Shown: positions 32,918 through 45,936, numbered from the stretch's first letter. The stretch is 64,000 nucleotides of DNA from Bradyrhizobium sp. BTAi1 (GCF_000015165.1 NC_009485.1:372001-436000), one strand, 5' to 3'. Notes: generated by a model from the letters alone, not told the origin. Numbers and translations: made by a program.

Positions 32918-35128
32918 ATGGACCGCGCGACCGATCTCTTTCCAGGTGCCCCGAGCACGGCCGGCGTGGTCGACGTGCTGGTTCCGGTCGCGCTCGACCA
33001 CACTTATTCCTACCGCGTGCCGCGTGGCATGGCGCTGAAACCGGGCGACGTGGTCGGCGTGCCGCTCGGCGCGCGCGAAGTGCTGGCCGTGGTGTGGGCG
33101 GAGAATGCCAATCCCGATCCGCGGCTGCACAACCGGCTGAAGGATGTCAGCGAGAAGCTCGACGTGCCGCCGCTCAAGCCGGAGCTGCGTTCGCTGGTCG
33201 ACTGGGTCGCCAATTACACACTGTCGCCGCGCGGCATGGTGCTGCGGATGTGCTTACGCATGGGCGAGCATCTCGGACCGGAGCGGGTGCGGCTCGGCGT
33301 CCGCCTGGTCGGGGACGCGCCGAAACGGCTGACGCCGGCGCGGAGGCGGGTCATCGAGGCGGTCTCGGACGGCCTGCTGCATGGCAAGTCTGACCTCGTC
33401 CGCGAGATCGGCGTGTCCGGTAGCGTCATCGACGGCCTTGTCGACGAGGGCACCCTGACGGTCGAAGCGATGCCGCGGACGCTCCCGCCGCCTGCCCCTG
33501 ATCCCGACTTCGCCCGGCCGGAGTTCTTCGATGCCCAGCTTGCCGGCGTCGCGGCGATGCGGACGCTGGCCGCGAACGGCACATTCCAGGTGGCGCTGCT
33601 CGACGGCGTCACCGGCTCCGGCAAGACCGAGGTGTATTTCGAGGCGGTGGCCGAAACGATCCGCCGCGGCCGCCAGTCGCTGATCCTGATGCCGGAGATC
33701 GCGCTGACCGGCCAGTTTCTCGAGCGCTTCTCGCGGCGCTTCGGCGTCCGCCCGCTGGAATGGCATTCCGAGCTGACCCCGCGCACGCGCCAGCGCAATT
33801 GGGCGTCGATCGCCGCCGGCGAGGCGCCGGTCGTGGTCGGCGCGCGCTCGGCGCTGTTCCTGCCCTATGCGGATCTGGGCTTGATCGTCGTCGATGAGGA
33901 GCACGACCAGGCCTACAAGCAGGACGAGGGCGCGCATTATCACGCCCGCGACATGGCGGTGGTGCGCGGCCACATCGCCAAGTTTCCGGTGGTGCTGGCC
34001 TCGGCGACGCCCTCGGTCGAGACCGAGGTCAATGCGCGCAAGGGCCGCTACCAGCGCGTCGCGTTGCCGTCGCGCTTCGGCGGCCAGCACATGCCGCATA
34101 TCGAGGCCATCGATCTCCGGCGTGAGCCGCCGCCACGCGGCCGCTACATCTCGCCGCGGCTGGCGGGCGAGATCCGGACCGCAATCGAGCGCGGCGAGCA
34201 GGCGCTGCTGTTCCTGAACCGCCGCGGCTATGCGCCGCTGACCCTGTGCCGCGCCTGCGGGCATCGCTTCGCCTGCACCATCTGCGACGCCTGGCTGGTG
34301 GATCACCGCTTTCGCCAGCGGCTGGTCTGCCACCATTGCGGCTTCTCGATGCCGCGCCCGCCGACCTGTCCGCATTGCGCCGCCGAGGAATCGCTGGTTG
34401 CGGTCGGCCCCGGCGTCGAACGGCTGCAGGAGGAGGCGGCGGCGCTGTTTCCGGACGCGCGCAGCATGGTGCTGTCGAGCGACCTGATCACCTCGATCGA
34501 GACCATGCGCGCGGAGCTGACCGAGATCGCGGAAGGCCGCGTCGACCTGATTATCGGCACCCAGCTCGTCGCCAAGGGCCATAATTTTCCGCGGCTGAAT
34601 CTGGTCGGGGTGGTCGATGCCGATCTCGGCCTCGGCAATGGCGATCCGCGCGCTGCCGAGCGCACCTGGCAGCTCCTCAACCAGGTGATCGGCCGCGCCG
34701 GCCGCGAGCAGGGCCGCGGGCGCGGCTATCTGCAGACCCACCAGCCCGAGCATCCCGTCATGAAGGCGCTGGTCGCCTGCGATCGCGAGGCCTTCTACAC
34801 CAGCGAGATCGAGGCCCGCGAGCGCACCGGCTATCCGCCGTTCGGCCGGCTGGGGAGCCTGATCATCTCGGCGGGCGACCGGCCGACCGCGGAGGGCTTC
34901 GCGCGCCGGCTGGTAGCGTCAGCGCCGCGTGAGGAGGGCGTACTGCTGCTCGGCCCGGCCGAAGCCCCGCTCGCCGTCATCAAGGGCCGCTACCGCTTCC
35001 GGCTGCTCCTCAAATCGGCCCGTAATTTCGATCTGTCGGACTATCTGCGCCACTGGCTGGCGCATGCCGAGAAGCCCAAGGGCAATCTCAAGCTCGAGGT
35101 CGACGTCGACCCCCAAAGCTTCTTGTAA
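32918..35128 (+). CDS. priA: Primosomal helicase PriA
   Basis: 3'-5' helicase that reloads the replisome at stalled forks. 736 residues from the ATG at 32918, matching the PriA N terminus (VDVLVPVALDHTYSYRVP); longer in-frame starts run through repeat sequence. 3'BD domain at the N terminus, Walker A GVTGSGKTEVYFE near 229, DEEHDQAYKQ (DEAH box) near 326, and the zinc-binding segment near 443-487 with cysteines in CRACGHRFACTIC and CHHCGFSM plus CPHC. Helicase motif V/VI region GTQLVAKGHNFP follows. Confidence 0.96.
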   Translation: MDRATDLFPGAPSTAGVVDVLVPVALDHTYSYRVPRGMALKPGDVVGVPLGAREVLAVVWAENANPDPRLHNRLKDVSEKLDVPPLKPELRSLVDWVANYTLSPRGMVLRMCLRMGEHLGPERVRLGVRLVGDAPKRLTPARRRVIEAVSDGLLHGKSDLVREIGVSGSVIDGLVDEGTLTVEAMPRTLPPPAPDPDFARPEFFDAQLAGVAAMRTLAANGTFQVALLDGVTGSGKTEVYFEAVAETIRRGRQSLILMPEIALTGQFLERFSRRFGVRPLEWHSELTPRTRQRNWASIAAGEAPVVVGARSALFLPYADLGLIVVDEEHDQAYKQDEGAHYHARDMAVVRGHIAKFPVVLASATPSVETEVNARKGRYQRVALPSRFGGQHMPHIEAIDLRREPPPRGRYISPRLAGEIRTAIERGEQALLFLNRRGYAPLTLCRACGHRFACTICDAWLVDHRFRQRLVCHHCGFSMPRPPTCPHCAAEESLVAVGPGVERLQEEAAALFPDARSMVLSSDLITSIETMRAELTEIAEGRVDLIIGTQLVAKGHNFPRLNLVGVVDADLGLGNGDPRAAERTWQLLNQVIGRAGREQGRGRGYLQTHQPEHPVMKALVACDREAFYTSEIEARERTGYPPFGRLGSLIISAGDRPTAEGFARRLVASAPREEGVLLLGPAEAPLAVIKGRYRFRLLLKSARNFDLSDYLRHWLAHAEKPKGNLKLEVDVDPQSFL

Positions 35129-35140
35129 GTCTCTCTCTGC

Positions 35141-35257
35141 CGTCATTGCGAGGAGCAACGGGTCCGCGCAAAGCGCGGCCCGATGACAGGCTCCGCGACG
35201 ACGCAATCCAGCGTCCCGATCGGGCCCCTGGATTGCTTCGCTGCGCTCGTAACGACG
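35141..35257. repeat. Dispersed palindromic repeat after priA
   Basis: Begins CGTCATTGCGAGGAGC and ends CTGCGCTCGTAACGACG. Inner arms GCAATCCAG (35203-35211) and CTGGATTGC (35228-35236) pair exactly; outer arms pair imperfectly. Same family as 3935-4005. It lies between convergent priA and rlpA. Confidence 0.75.
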
Positions 35258-35284
35258 CGTGGAGAGTGGCTAGATGCAGGTGCC

Positions 35285-35833
35285 TTACGACACGACCTCG
35301 GCGGTGACGCGGCCGACGCCGGCGCGAGTCAGGCCGATGGCGCGGGCGGCGCCGGTCGAGAGGTCGAGCACCCGGCCACGGATGAACGGGCCACGGTCAT
35401 TGACGGTGACGATGACGCTCTGGCCGCCATGGGTCACGCGCAGCTTGGTGCCGAATGGCAGCGAGCGGTGGGCGCAGGTCATGGCGTTGGCGTTCATACG
35501 CTGACCGGAGGCGGTGCGGCTGCCGGACTCGTTGCCGTAATACGAGGCCATGCCGGAGAAGGTGCGGCCGGTGCCAGAGGTCGGGGTGACCGACGCGTTG
35601 GCGTTCATCCAGGACGAGCCGTTGGACGACCAGCCGTTCGAAAAGGAGTCTGCCGCGGGCTGAGCGGCTTGGCGCGCCATGTGGTGGTGGTGATGGCGGG
35701 CGTGATGATGATGATGCCTGGAGCGGGCCGAGGCTTCGGTGGCACTGCCGCCGACGATCAACGTCACGGCTACAGCGAGCGCGGTGCGCGAGCCGGCGAT
35801 CTTGCCAGCCGAGAGGTTCTTCAGTTTGAGCAT
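35285..35833 (-). CDS. rlpA: RlpA-family septal-ring lytic transglycosylase
   Basis: 182 residues. Signal peptide about 1-36 (ends EASA), then an extraordinary histidine tract at 40-51 (five His, Ala-Arg, five His), a Ser/Asn-rich linker, and the double-psi beta-barrel RlpA domain (about 90-182) with FSGMASYYGNESGSRTASG, TCAHRSLPFGT and VNDRGPFIRGRVLDLS, the last containing the catalytic Asp region. No SPOR domain, so septal targeting is not shown. E. coli and Pseudomonas RlpA cleave denuded glycan strands at the septum. Confidence 0.9.
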   Translation of the reverse strand: MLKLKNLSAGKIAGSRTALAVAVTLIVGGSATEASARSRHHHHHARHHHHHMARQAAQPAADSFSNGWSSNGSSWMNANASVTPTSGTGRTFSGMASYYGNESGSRTASGQRMNANAMTCAHRSLPFGTKLRVTHGGQSVIVTVNDRGPFIRGRVLDLSTGAARAIGLTRAGVGRVTAEVVS

Positions 35834-36483
35834 CTATCTGTCCCTCGAAACAGTATTGCCGCCTTCTGCGGCCAGTGGACCCCCGTCAGGTGTTGAGGCG
35901 CGCGCCGTTTGGTGGGGCAATGAGGCACGAATGGGGCAGTAGAAATTGTTCCGATCCAGTTCAATTATCTTTGGACTTGTTCCGTCACGCTCGGAAAATT
36001 CCGTAATCCGGCCCTTTAACGCTTCGTTAAGTAATGAATACTTCGTATTACTTTCGAGTTAAGTTCTCGTTGGCCATACCAAGATGACGCCAAGTAATGC
36101 GTTCCCAGCGCGGGAGGCGCGCGGAAGTCGGCCAAACAAGAGTCAAGGGGAATGGGACATGGCGGCCATGCAGCAACAGCTGGAACACTTAGGTTCTGAG
36201 GAGGTATGACTGTCCGGTCTGTGGTTGGCCCATTTGGCGTGATCGGCGTGGCTGCCGCGGTTCCCAATGCAGCGCGGCAACAACGTGCCGAATAGCGGGC
36301 CGCCGCTTGTTGCGGCTGCGCTTACGCTATGTTAGCAAAGCGCCGCTTTTCGTGATCAAGCTGCTCTCGCGGCGATCGAAAATCAAAGTCCTGCTTGAAT
36401 TCCAAGGGCTTAACTGGACTGCCGCTGCGGCGGCGCGCCGGTTTCCCTCTTGTGGGTTGGGCACATATAAAAAGAGCGCGCCT
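35834..36483. other. 650-bp control region between rlpA and the atp operon
   Basis: No gene is supported; the open frame extending upstream of atpH is not conserved-looking. The middle (about 35940-36090) is AT-rich against its surroundings and contains an AAGTAAT/ATTACTT inverted repeat near 36029-36054. Promoters for rlpA (minus) and atpH (plus) must lie here; I cannot place them exactly. Confidence 0.6.
36016..36030. promoter_or_regulatory. CtrA-like paired TTAA half-sites
   Basis: TTAA-N7-TTAA (TTAACGCTTCGTTAA) is close to the alphaproteobacterial CtrA site TTAA-N7-TTAAC, lacking the final C on either strand. It lies 183 bases upstream of rlpA. A candidate only. Confidence 0.35.
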
Positions 36484-38573
<2,090 letters not shown>

Positions 38574-38726
38574 TCGATCGGGAGGCGTGGCCGGGTCGAC
38601 CGGCCACCCCACGTCGACGACGTGGACCAAGATGTCACGCCAGGCACACGGCCTGGCGCCAAATGATCTTTATGGGTTGAGCGGCCGGGTCCTGACGGAT
38701 CGGCCGCCGGGGTGAGCTAACGAACC

Positions 38727-39605
38727 ATGGCGTCACTGAAAGATATGCGGGTGCGCATCGCCTCGACCAAGGCGACGCAGAAGATCACCAAGGCGATGCA
38801 GATGGTCGCGGCCTCCAAGCTGCGCCGCGCGCAGCTCGCCGCCGAGGCGGCTCGTCCCTATGCCGAGAAGATGGACGCCGTCATCTCGAACATCGCGGCG
38901 GCCTCCGCCGGCTCGCCGGCGAGCTCGAAGCTGCTGGCCGGCACCGGGCGCGACCAGGTCCATCTGCTGCTGGTCTGCACCGGCGAGCGCGGTCTGTCCG
39001 GCGCGTTCAACTCGTCGATCGTGCGCCTGGCACGCGAGCGGGCCCTGGCCCTGATGAACCAGGGCAAGGACGTGAAGTTCTTCTGTGTCGGCCGCAAGGG
39101 CTATGAGCAGCTGCGCCGCCAGTTCGAGAAGCAGATCATCGCACATGTCGATCTGCGCTCGGTGCGCCAGATCGGCTTCGTACATGCCGAGGACATCGCC
39201 AAGCAGGTGATCGCCCGCTTCGACGCCGGCGAGTTCGACGTCTGCACGCTGTTCTATTCGCGCTTCAAGTCGGTCATTGCCCAGATCCCGACCGCCCAGC
39301 AGATCATCCCGCTGGTGGTCGAGGCGCCGGCCGCCAACGCCGCACCGGTCGCGCTCTACGAGTATGAGCCGGAGGAGGACGAGATTCTGTCGGCGCTGCT
39401 GCCGCGCAATGTCGGCGTCCAGATCTTCCGCGCGCTGCTTGAAAACAACGCCTCGTTCTACGGTGCGCAGATGTCGGCGATGGACAACGCGACGCGCAAC
39501 GCCGGTGAGATGATCCGCAAGCAGACGCTGGTCTACAATCGGACCCGCCAGGCGCAGATCACCAAGGAGCTGATCGAAATCATTTCGGGTGCCGAGGCGG
39601 TTTGA
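38727..39605 (+). CDS. atpG: ATP synthase F1 gamma subunit
   Basis: Central rotor shaft of F1. 292 residues. N-terminal coiled-coil start [36 protein letters not shown], central Rossmann-like domain with [10 protein letters not shown], and the C-terminal helix block [12 protein letters not shown] / [22 protein letters not shown]. Confidence 0.98.
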
Positions 39606-39668
39606 CCGCGCAGCGCCCGTTGCAAGCAATCACGTTCAATTCTCGCGGTCCATTGGACCGCGGCCTGA

Positions 39669-41138
<1,470 letters not shown>

Positions 41139-41141
41139 GAC

Positions 41142-41227
41142 GCGAATAGCGAATAGGGAGTAGCGAATAGAACAATCTGTTCGCTGCTTCCTGCTTCACT
41201 ACTCGCCATTTGCTATTCGCTACTCGC
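41142..41227. repeat. Palindromic repeat between atpD and atpC
   Basis: GCGAATAGCGAATAGGGAGT on the left and TATTCGCTACTCGC on the right pair imperfectly (13 of 14 at the outer arm) around an interior with its own partial pairing. A related copy lies at 58284-58366. Confidence 0.75.
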
Positions 41228-41237
41228 AGGTTCCCCC

Positions 41238-41645
41238 ATGGCAACTTTCCACTTCGATCTCGTCTCGCCGGAAAAGATCGCCTTCTCGGGCGAGGTCGAC
41301 CAGGTCGACGTTCCCGGCCAAGAGGGTGATTTCGGCGTGCTCGCCGGTCATGCGCCGTTCGTCGCCACTTTGCGGCCTGGCATCCTGACCGTCACGGCCG
41401 GCGGAACGCAGCAGAAGATCATCGTGCTCGGCGGCCTCGCCGAGATCTCGGAGAAGGGGCTGACCATCCTCGCCGACGTCGCGACGTCGCTGAAGGAGCT
41501 GGACCAGACCGCCTTCGCGGCCGAGATTTCGGGCATGGAAGCCAAGCTGAACGAGAAGCAGGGCAATGAGCTCGATCGCGCGATCGAGCGGCTCGACCAC
41601 TTCAAGACGATTCAGCAGCAGCTCAACACGACGGCGCTGCACTGA
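41238..41645 (+). CDS. atpC: ATP synthase F1 epsilon subunit
   Basis: Rotor and regulatory subunit that can inhibit ATP hydrolysis. 135 residues: N-terminal beta-sandwich ([40 protein letters not shown]) and a helical C terminus. Last gene of the F1 operon, followed by a strong terminator. Confidence 0.97.
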   Translation: MATFHFDLVSPEKIAFSGEVDQVDVPGQEGDFGVLAGHAPFVATLRPGILTVTAGGTQQKIIVLGGLAEISEKGLTILADVATSLKELDQTAFAAEISGMEAKLNEKQGNELDRAIERLDHFKTIQQQLNTTALH

Positions 41646-41675
41646 GTTTCGGTGCCGCAGGTTGACAAGCAATCG

Positions 41676-41702
41676 TGGCCGGGCTCCGCCCGGCCATTTT
41701 TC
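41676..41702 (+). terminator. Rho-independent terminator of the atpHAGDC operon
   Basis: Perfect 9-bp stem TGGCCGGGC / GCCCGGCCA with a TCC loop, followed by TTTTTC. It lies 31 bases after the atpC stop. Confidence 0.9.
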
Positions 41703-41809
41703 ATTCCGGCTTGAACGCGCGGCGCGGCCGGGCGACGACTTCAGGGAAGCTGGTTGCGCGGTTGCCGATCCGGCGGCATGCTCCCGGCCGGTCGAACAGG
41801 CGTGGTGAG

Positions 41810-43471
41810 ATGGCAGGCCAGATCGTCTTGAAGCGCAAGATCGCGGCGATTCTTGCCGCTGACATTGCCGGCTATTCACGTCTGGTCGCCGAGGATGAAG
41901 AAGAGACGCTGCGGCGTCTGGCAGCCTATCGTGAGGTCGTGGACGACTTCATCGCTCGCGCCGGCGGCCGCATCTTCAACACCGCCGGAGATGCGGTGCT
42001 CGCGGAGTTTCCGAGCGCTGTCGAGGCCGTGCGCTGCGCGATCGACATCCAGGAGAGCCTGCGAACCCGGAACAGGGATTTTCCGCCGAACCGGCAGATG
42101 AGCTACCGCATCGGCATCACCATCGGCGATGTCGTCGAGCGCGACGGCGATCTGCTCGGTGATGGAGTCAATATCGCGGCCAGGCTGGAGGGCCTCGCCG
42201 ATGTCGGCGGCATCTGCATCTCGCGCGCGGTGCATGAGCAGGTCGCCAACAAGCTGTCGGTCCAGTTCGCCGACATGGGCGCGCGGGAGGTGAAGAACAT
42301 CCCGACCCCGGTGCACGCCTTTCGGGTTGCGATGCGGCGCGAGGACGGCACCTTCGCCGCAACGGTCACCAAGAAGGCTCGCGCGCTGCGCCTGTTGGGA
42401 TGGCTCGCGCTCACCGCGGTCACGCTGGCCGCGATCGGCGTCGGGACCGCTCTCTATCTGGATTATCGTGATCCGCCGCCGGCGCAACGCGATGCCGCCA
42501 AGGCCGCGGCCGAGGCGCTGGCGCGGCTCTCGGCGACTCCAGCGTCGCCCGTTTCGTCATCGTCCAAGCCGCCGGCGTCGCCCGGCGCGCAGCCCCCGTC
42601 CACTCCTGAGCCGCAATCGTCGCCGCAAGCCTCGCCCGTCATCGCCGCCGAGAGGTTCGCCGCTGATGCGGTGCCCTTCGTCAGCGAGCGCACCCGCATC
42701 GCATTGGCCCGCGACTATGTCCCCGCTCCAGCTCACAAGGCGTTCGCGACCACCATCAATGGCGTCAGCGCCTACGTCACAGGGCAGTCAAGCGAAGAGG
42801 CCGCCAAGGCGGCCGCGCTCGAACAGTGTCGCCAGCGTGCCGAGACGTCCAACGGATCGCGCAAATGCGAGCTCTATGCGGTCGGCGACAGCGTGGTCTT
42901 TCCGCACAGCAAGCCGCCGCTGCCGCCGCTGCCATGGGTCCGGCACGACCCCACGACGGAGCGCGCCTTCAGCGCCGCCGAGATGCCGCTGGTGAACGAC
43001 AGCGGACGCGCCAGGCTCGAGGCAAATTACGCTCCCGGGCGCCGCTCCAAGGCGATCGCGCTTGGACCCAAGGGACATTTCGTCTTCAGCGTCGGCGCCG
43101 ACCTGGTCGAAGACGCCGTCAGGCGCAATCTCGAATCCTGCGGCGCACAGGCCGGCACACCCTGCATGATCGTGGCGCTCGATGACGCCTTCGTCGTGCC
43201 GGTGCCGACCGTGCTGAAGGCCACCGGCTTCTTCCATGCGACGAGCGCCCCCGCGATCGCGGCCGACTCCCGCGACGAGGTGGTGCGTCGCCTCGCGGCC
43301 TCGCCGTCCGGCTGGAATGCGGTGGCGGTGGGCACCGCGGGTCATCCCGGCTTCGGCCTGAACGGCGACCGCGAGGAGACCGCGATCGGCGGCGCGCTGG
43401 CGGATTGCTCCACGCAGGACAGCGACTGCCGTGTCATCGCGATCGGCCCGTTCACGGTCGAGCCGAATTAG
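41810..43471 (+). CDS. Membrane adenylate/guanylate cyclase with C-terminal cysteine-paired repeats
   Basis: 553 residues from the ATG at 41810. Class III cyclase domain at 8-175: metal-binding Asp18 (AADIAGYSRL) and Asp61 (TAGDAVLAEF), and the transition-state residues of GDGVNIAARLEGLA (115-130). A single membrane helix at about 195-218 is followed by a Pro/Ser-rich linker (230-280) and three related repeats at about 284-365, 386-466 and 474-551. Each contains a KAxA-type strand and two closely spaced cysteines (340/353, 444/452, 533/540), resembling DUF4189-like modules. If the cyclase is cytoplasmic, the repeats are periplasmic. It ends in a 4-base convergent overlap with the Nudix gene. 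cAMP versus cGMP cannot be decided. Confidence 0.88.
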   Translation: MAGQIVLKRKIAAILAADIAGYSRLVAEDEEETLRRLAAYREVVDDFIARAGGRIFNTAGDAVLAEFPSAVEAVRCAIDIQESLRTRNRDFPPNRQMSYRIGITIGDVVERDGDLLGDGVNIAARLEGLADVGGICISRAVHEQVANKLSVQFADMGAREVKNIPTPVHAFRVAMRREDGTFAATVTKKARALRLLGWLALTAVTLAAIGVGTALYLDYRDPPPAQRDAAKAAAEALARLSATPASPVSSSSKPPASPGAQPPSTPEPQSSPQASPVIAAERFAADAVPFVSERTRIALARDYVPAPAHKAFATTINGVSAYVTGQSSEEAAKAAALEQCRQRAETSNGSRKCELYAVGDSVVFPHSKPPLPPLPWVRHDPTTERAFSAAEMPLVNDSGRARLEANYAPGRRSKAIALGPKGHFVFSVGADLVEDAVRRNLESCGAQAGTPCMIVALDDAFVVPVPTVLKATGFFHATSAPAIAADSRDEVVRRLAASPSGWNAVAVGTAGHPGFGLNGDREETAIGGALADCSTQDSDCRVIAIGPFTVEPN

Positions 43472-43989
43472 TAGCCGCCGCTCCTTGCGATTCCCGAAAA
43501 TGCCTGCGCCACGGCGCGGTAGACCTCGCGGCGGAACGGCACCACCAGATCGGGGACGCGGGCCAGCTGCTCCCAGCGCCAGGCATCGAACTCCGCCGGC
43601 TGGCCATTGCGCGGCGTCACCGGGTCGATGTCCGCCTCGCGTCCCGTGAAGCGCATGGCAAACCATTTCTGGCGCTGGCCGCGAAAGCCGGCGAGGCGGT
43701 GGTTGGGATCCTTGAACGGCGGAAACTCGTAGGTCAGCCAGTCGGATTCGCCGAGAATCTCGGCGTCGCGAATGCCGGTCTCCTCCCACAGCTCGCGCCG
43801 GGCGGCCGCCTGCAGGTCCTCGCCGGGATCGACGCCGCCTTGCGGCATCTGCCATTCGAGGCCAGGCAGGATGATCTCCGGTCCATCGTCGCGAAAGCGA
43901 CGTCCGAGAAAAACGAGGCCGTCGGCATTGAACAGGGCGATGCCGACATTCGGCCGGTAGGGTCTGGTTTCGGTCATGCTCTCATCCAT
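43468..43989 (-). CDS. rppH: RNA pyrophosphohydrolase-type Nudix hydrolase, copy 1
   Basis: Removes pyrophosphate from RNA 5' ends, starting decay; RppH may also act on dinucleoside polyphosphates. 173 residues from the ATG at 43989 (43977 is an alternative). The Nudix box is [22 protein letters not shown], preceded by the RppH-type WQMPQ. A second, similar gene lies 139 bp upstream on the same strand, so which of the two is the main RppH is unclear. Confidence 0.88.
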   Translation of the reverse strand: MDESMTETRPYRPNVGIALFNADGLVFLGRRFRDDGPEIILPGLEWQMPQGGVDPGEDLQAAARRELWEETGIRDAEILGESDWLTYEFPPFKDPNHRLAGFRGQRQKWFAMRFTGREADIDPVTPRNGQPAEFDAWRWEQLARVPDLVVPFRREVYRAVAQAFSGIARSGGY

Positions 43990-44128
43990 GGGATTTTGCG
44001 CCGGATAGCAACGCATCGTGACGGCGTTGTCGCGGCCGAGCTGCAGAGATTGTTTGCAGGCCATGTGCAGCACGACGCCACCGCCTCAAGGCGAGACCGC
44101 TCAAAGCGTCAAGGCGTGGCCGAAGAGG

Positions 44129-44635
44129 TCACTTGCCGGCGAGGGCGGCGAATTCCTTGACCACGCGCTCATAGACCGGCCGCTTGAACGGCACGATCAG
44201 CGTCGGCAGGTTCTGCATCGGCTCCCAGCGCCAGCTGATGAATTCGGCCTTGTGGACGCCGCCGCCCGGACGCTCGACGTCGATCTCGGTATCCGTTCCC
44301 GTGAAGCGCAGGGCAAACCATTTCTGCCGCTGGCCGCGATAGCGTCCTTTCCAGGCCCGGCCGGCCACGGTGCGGGGAATATCGTAGGTCAGCCAGTCGT
44401 CGATCTCGGCCAGCTTCTCGACGGAACGGACGCTGGTCTCCTCATAAAGCTCGCGCTTGGCCGCCTCCCAGGCGTCTTCACCGGGATCGACGCCGCCTTG
44501 CGGCATCTGCCAGACATGGGCGTCGTCGACATGCTCGATGCCGCCAGCGCGGCGACCGATGAACACCAGCCCTTCCGAGTTGATCAGCGCGATGCCGACG
44601 CAGGTGCGGTAAGGCAGGTCCTCGTAGCGCGTCAT
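44129..44635 (-). CDS. rppH: RNA pyrophosphohydrolase-type Nudix hydrolase, copy 2
   Basis: 168 residues with the classic RppH N terminus ([23 protein letters not shown]), WQMPQGG and Nudix box [22 protein letters not shown]. The [15 protein letters not shown] block matches [16 protein letters not shown] of the neighbouring copy, showing common ancestry. This copy looks closer to canonical rhizobial RppH/InvA because of its [11 protein letters not shown] start. 77 bases downstream of the YibQ-like gene. Confidence 0.92.
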
Positions 44636-44712
44636 TCCGTCTCGGCCTTCCTGCGTTGCTCCGGGCGTCGTCGCTCAGGCTCCGCTCCGACGTCGCCGCA
44701 GCGTACGTCCGT

Positions 44713-45936
44713 TCAGTTCGATTTTGATTTCAGCATCGCAGTTGTCAATGGCACCAGCAGAATGCCCTTGCGATCGAGCCCCTTGATCCAGGCCCCGATG
44801 CGATCGATCGAGACCGGCAAAGCGGAGGCGGTGCCGATCGCGATGCCGCGCTCCTTGGCGAGGCTTTCCAGCTTGGCGAGCGCATTGTCGATTTCGACCG
44901 GCGTCGGCACCGCGTCGATGGCCACATCGCCCTTGGCGAACGGCATGGCGCGCCCGGCGGCCAGCGAGGCGGCCACGCTGCGTGGCGCGGCGCCGTCATC
45001 GAACAGTGCAAGCCCGCGCTTGGCAGCCTCGTTCACGATCGGCTGCATCGCCGCTTCGGTGGCGACAAAACGCGCGCCCATGAAATTGCCGATACCGACA
45101 TAGCCCTGCAGCCGGCTCATGTGCCAGAACAGGCGGTCGATGTTCTGGTCCGGCCCAAGCGTGGCGAGCAGCGTCTGCGGTCCCGGATCATTGTCCGGAT
45201 AGTCGTAGGGCTCCATCGGCACCTGCAGCAGGATCTCATGGCGCTGCGCCCGCGCCCGCTCGGCCAGCTTGGTCGGGTCGGCGCCATACGGGGTGAAGGC
45301 CAGGGTCACGGCCGGTGGCAGCTTCATGATGGCCTCGACCGTCTTGGCCGCGCCGACGCCGAGACCGCCGATCACGATGGCGACGGCCGGCATCCGGGCG
45401 GCCTTGGCCCGGTCGGCCTCGGCCGCATAGGCGGTGAACGGCTTCACGCCATCGGCCATTACCGGGATCATGCCGTAGCGCGATTTCTCCAGCAGCCGCG
45501 GATCGACGCCCGGCATCTGGCTCGCCGCCGGCGCAGCCGCGCCGGGTTCGGCTGTCTCGCTGCCACCGCCGCCGATCGCCACCTCCTGGCGCGCGCCGCT
45601 GGATCCATCGATGATGGTGACCGTCTTGCGGTCGCCGCCGTCCTGCTTGGCCGGCGCGGCAGCGCCGTGCTCGGCCGTCGCCCCATGCTTGGCGTCCGGT
45701 TTTGCAGCGCCCGATTTGTCGTCCGGCTTGGCGCCCGCGTTGATCGCGATCCGGGCAATCGGCTCGCCGCCGAGCGGATTGTCGCCGAACAGAGCGAAGC
45801 CGGCGAACACCACCAGGAACAGGCCGAGCAGCACGGCGAGAGCCTGCAGGAGCGTGAAGGGAAGCCGAATGCGGCGCCTGCGACGCTTCTCCGTCTGTCC
45901 GAGCGGGGCGCTCAGCTCGTCGGCCGTCTCTGTCAT
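44713..45936 (-). CDS. Divergent polysaccharide deacetylase (YibQ-like)
   Basis: 407 residues from the ATG at 45936: basic start (KRRRRRIRLP), one membrane anchor (about 29-48), a long Ala/Gly/Lys-rich linker (about 60-150), and the DUF610/YibQ NodB-like domain (about 170-400) with VAIVIGGLG, LLQVPMEPYDYPDNDPGPQTLL, and the HMSRLQGYVGIGNFMGARF block. Family members are periplasmic and are usually near envC and ctpA, as here; substrate unknown. About 175 bp downstream of ctpA with an intervening terminator. Confidence 0.9.
   Translation of the reverse strand: MTETADELSAPLGQTEKRRRRRIRLPFTLLQALAVLLGLFLVVFAGFALFGDNPLGGEPIARIAINAGAKPDDKSGAAKPDAKHGATAEHGAAAPAKQDGGDRKTVTIIDGSSGARQEVAIGGGGSETAEPGAAAPAASQMPGVDPRLLEKSRYGMIPVMADGVKPFTAYAAEADRAKAARMPAVAIVIGGLGVGAAKTVEAIMKLPPAVTLAFTPYGADPTKLAERARAQRHEILLQVPMEPYDYPDNDPGPQTLLATLGPDQNIDRLFWHMSRLQGYVGIGNFMGARFVATEAAMQPIVNEAAKRGLALFDDGAAPRSVAASLAAGRAMPFAKGDVAIDAVPTPVEIDNALAKLESLAKERGIAIGTASALPVSIDRIGAWIKGLDRKGILLVPLTTAMLKSKSN

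Noticed and set aside
36307..36483. N-terminal extension of AtpH
   Set aside because: The added 59 residues do not resemble AtpH; the GTG at 36484 gives the family N terminus.
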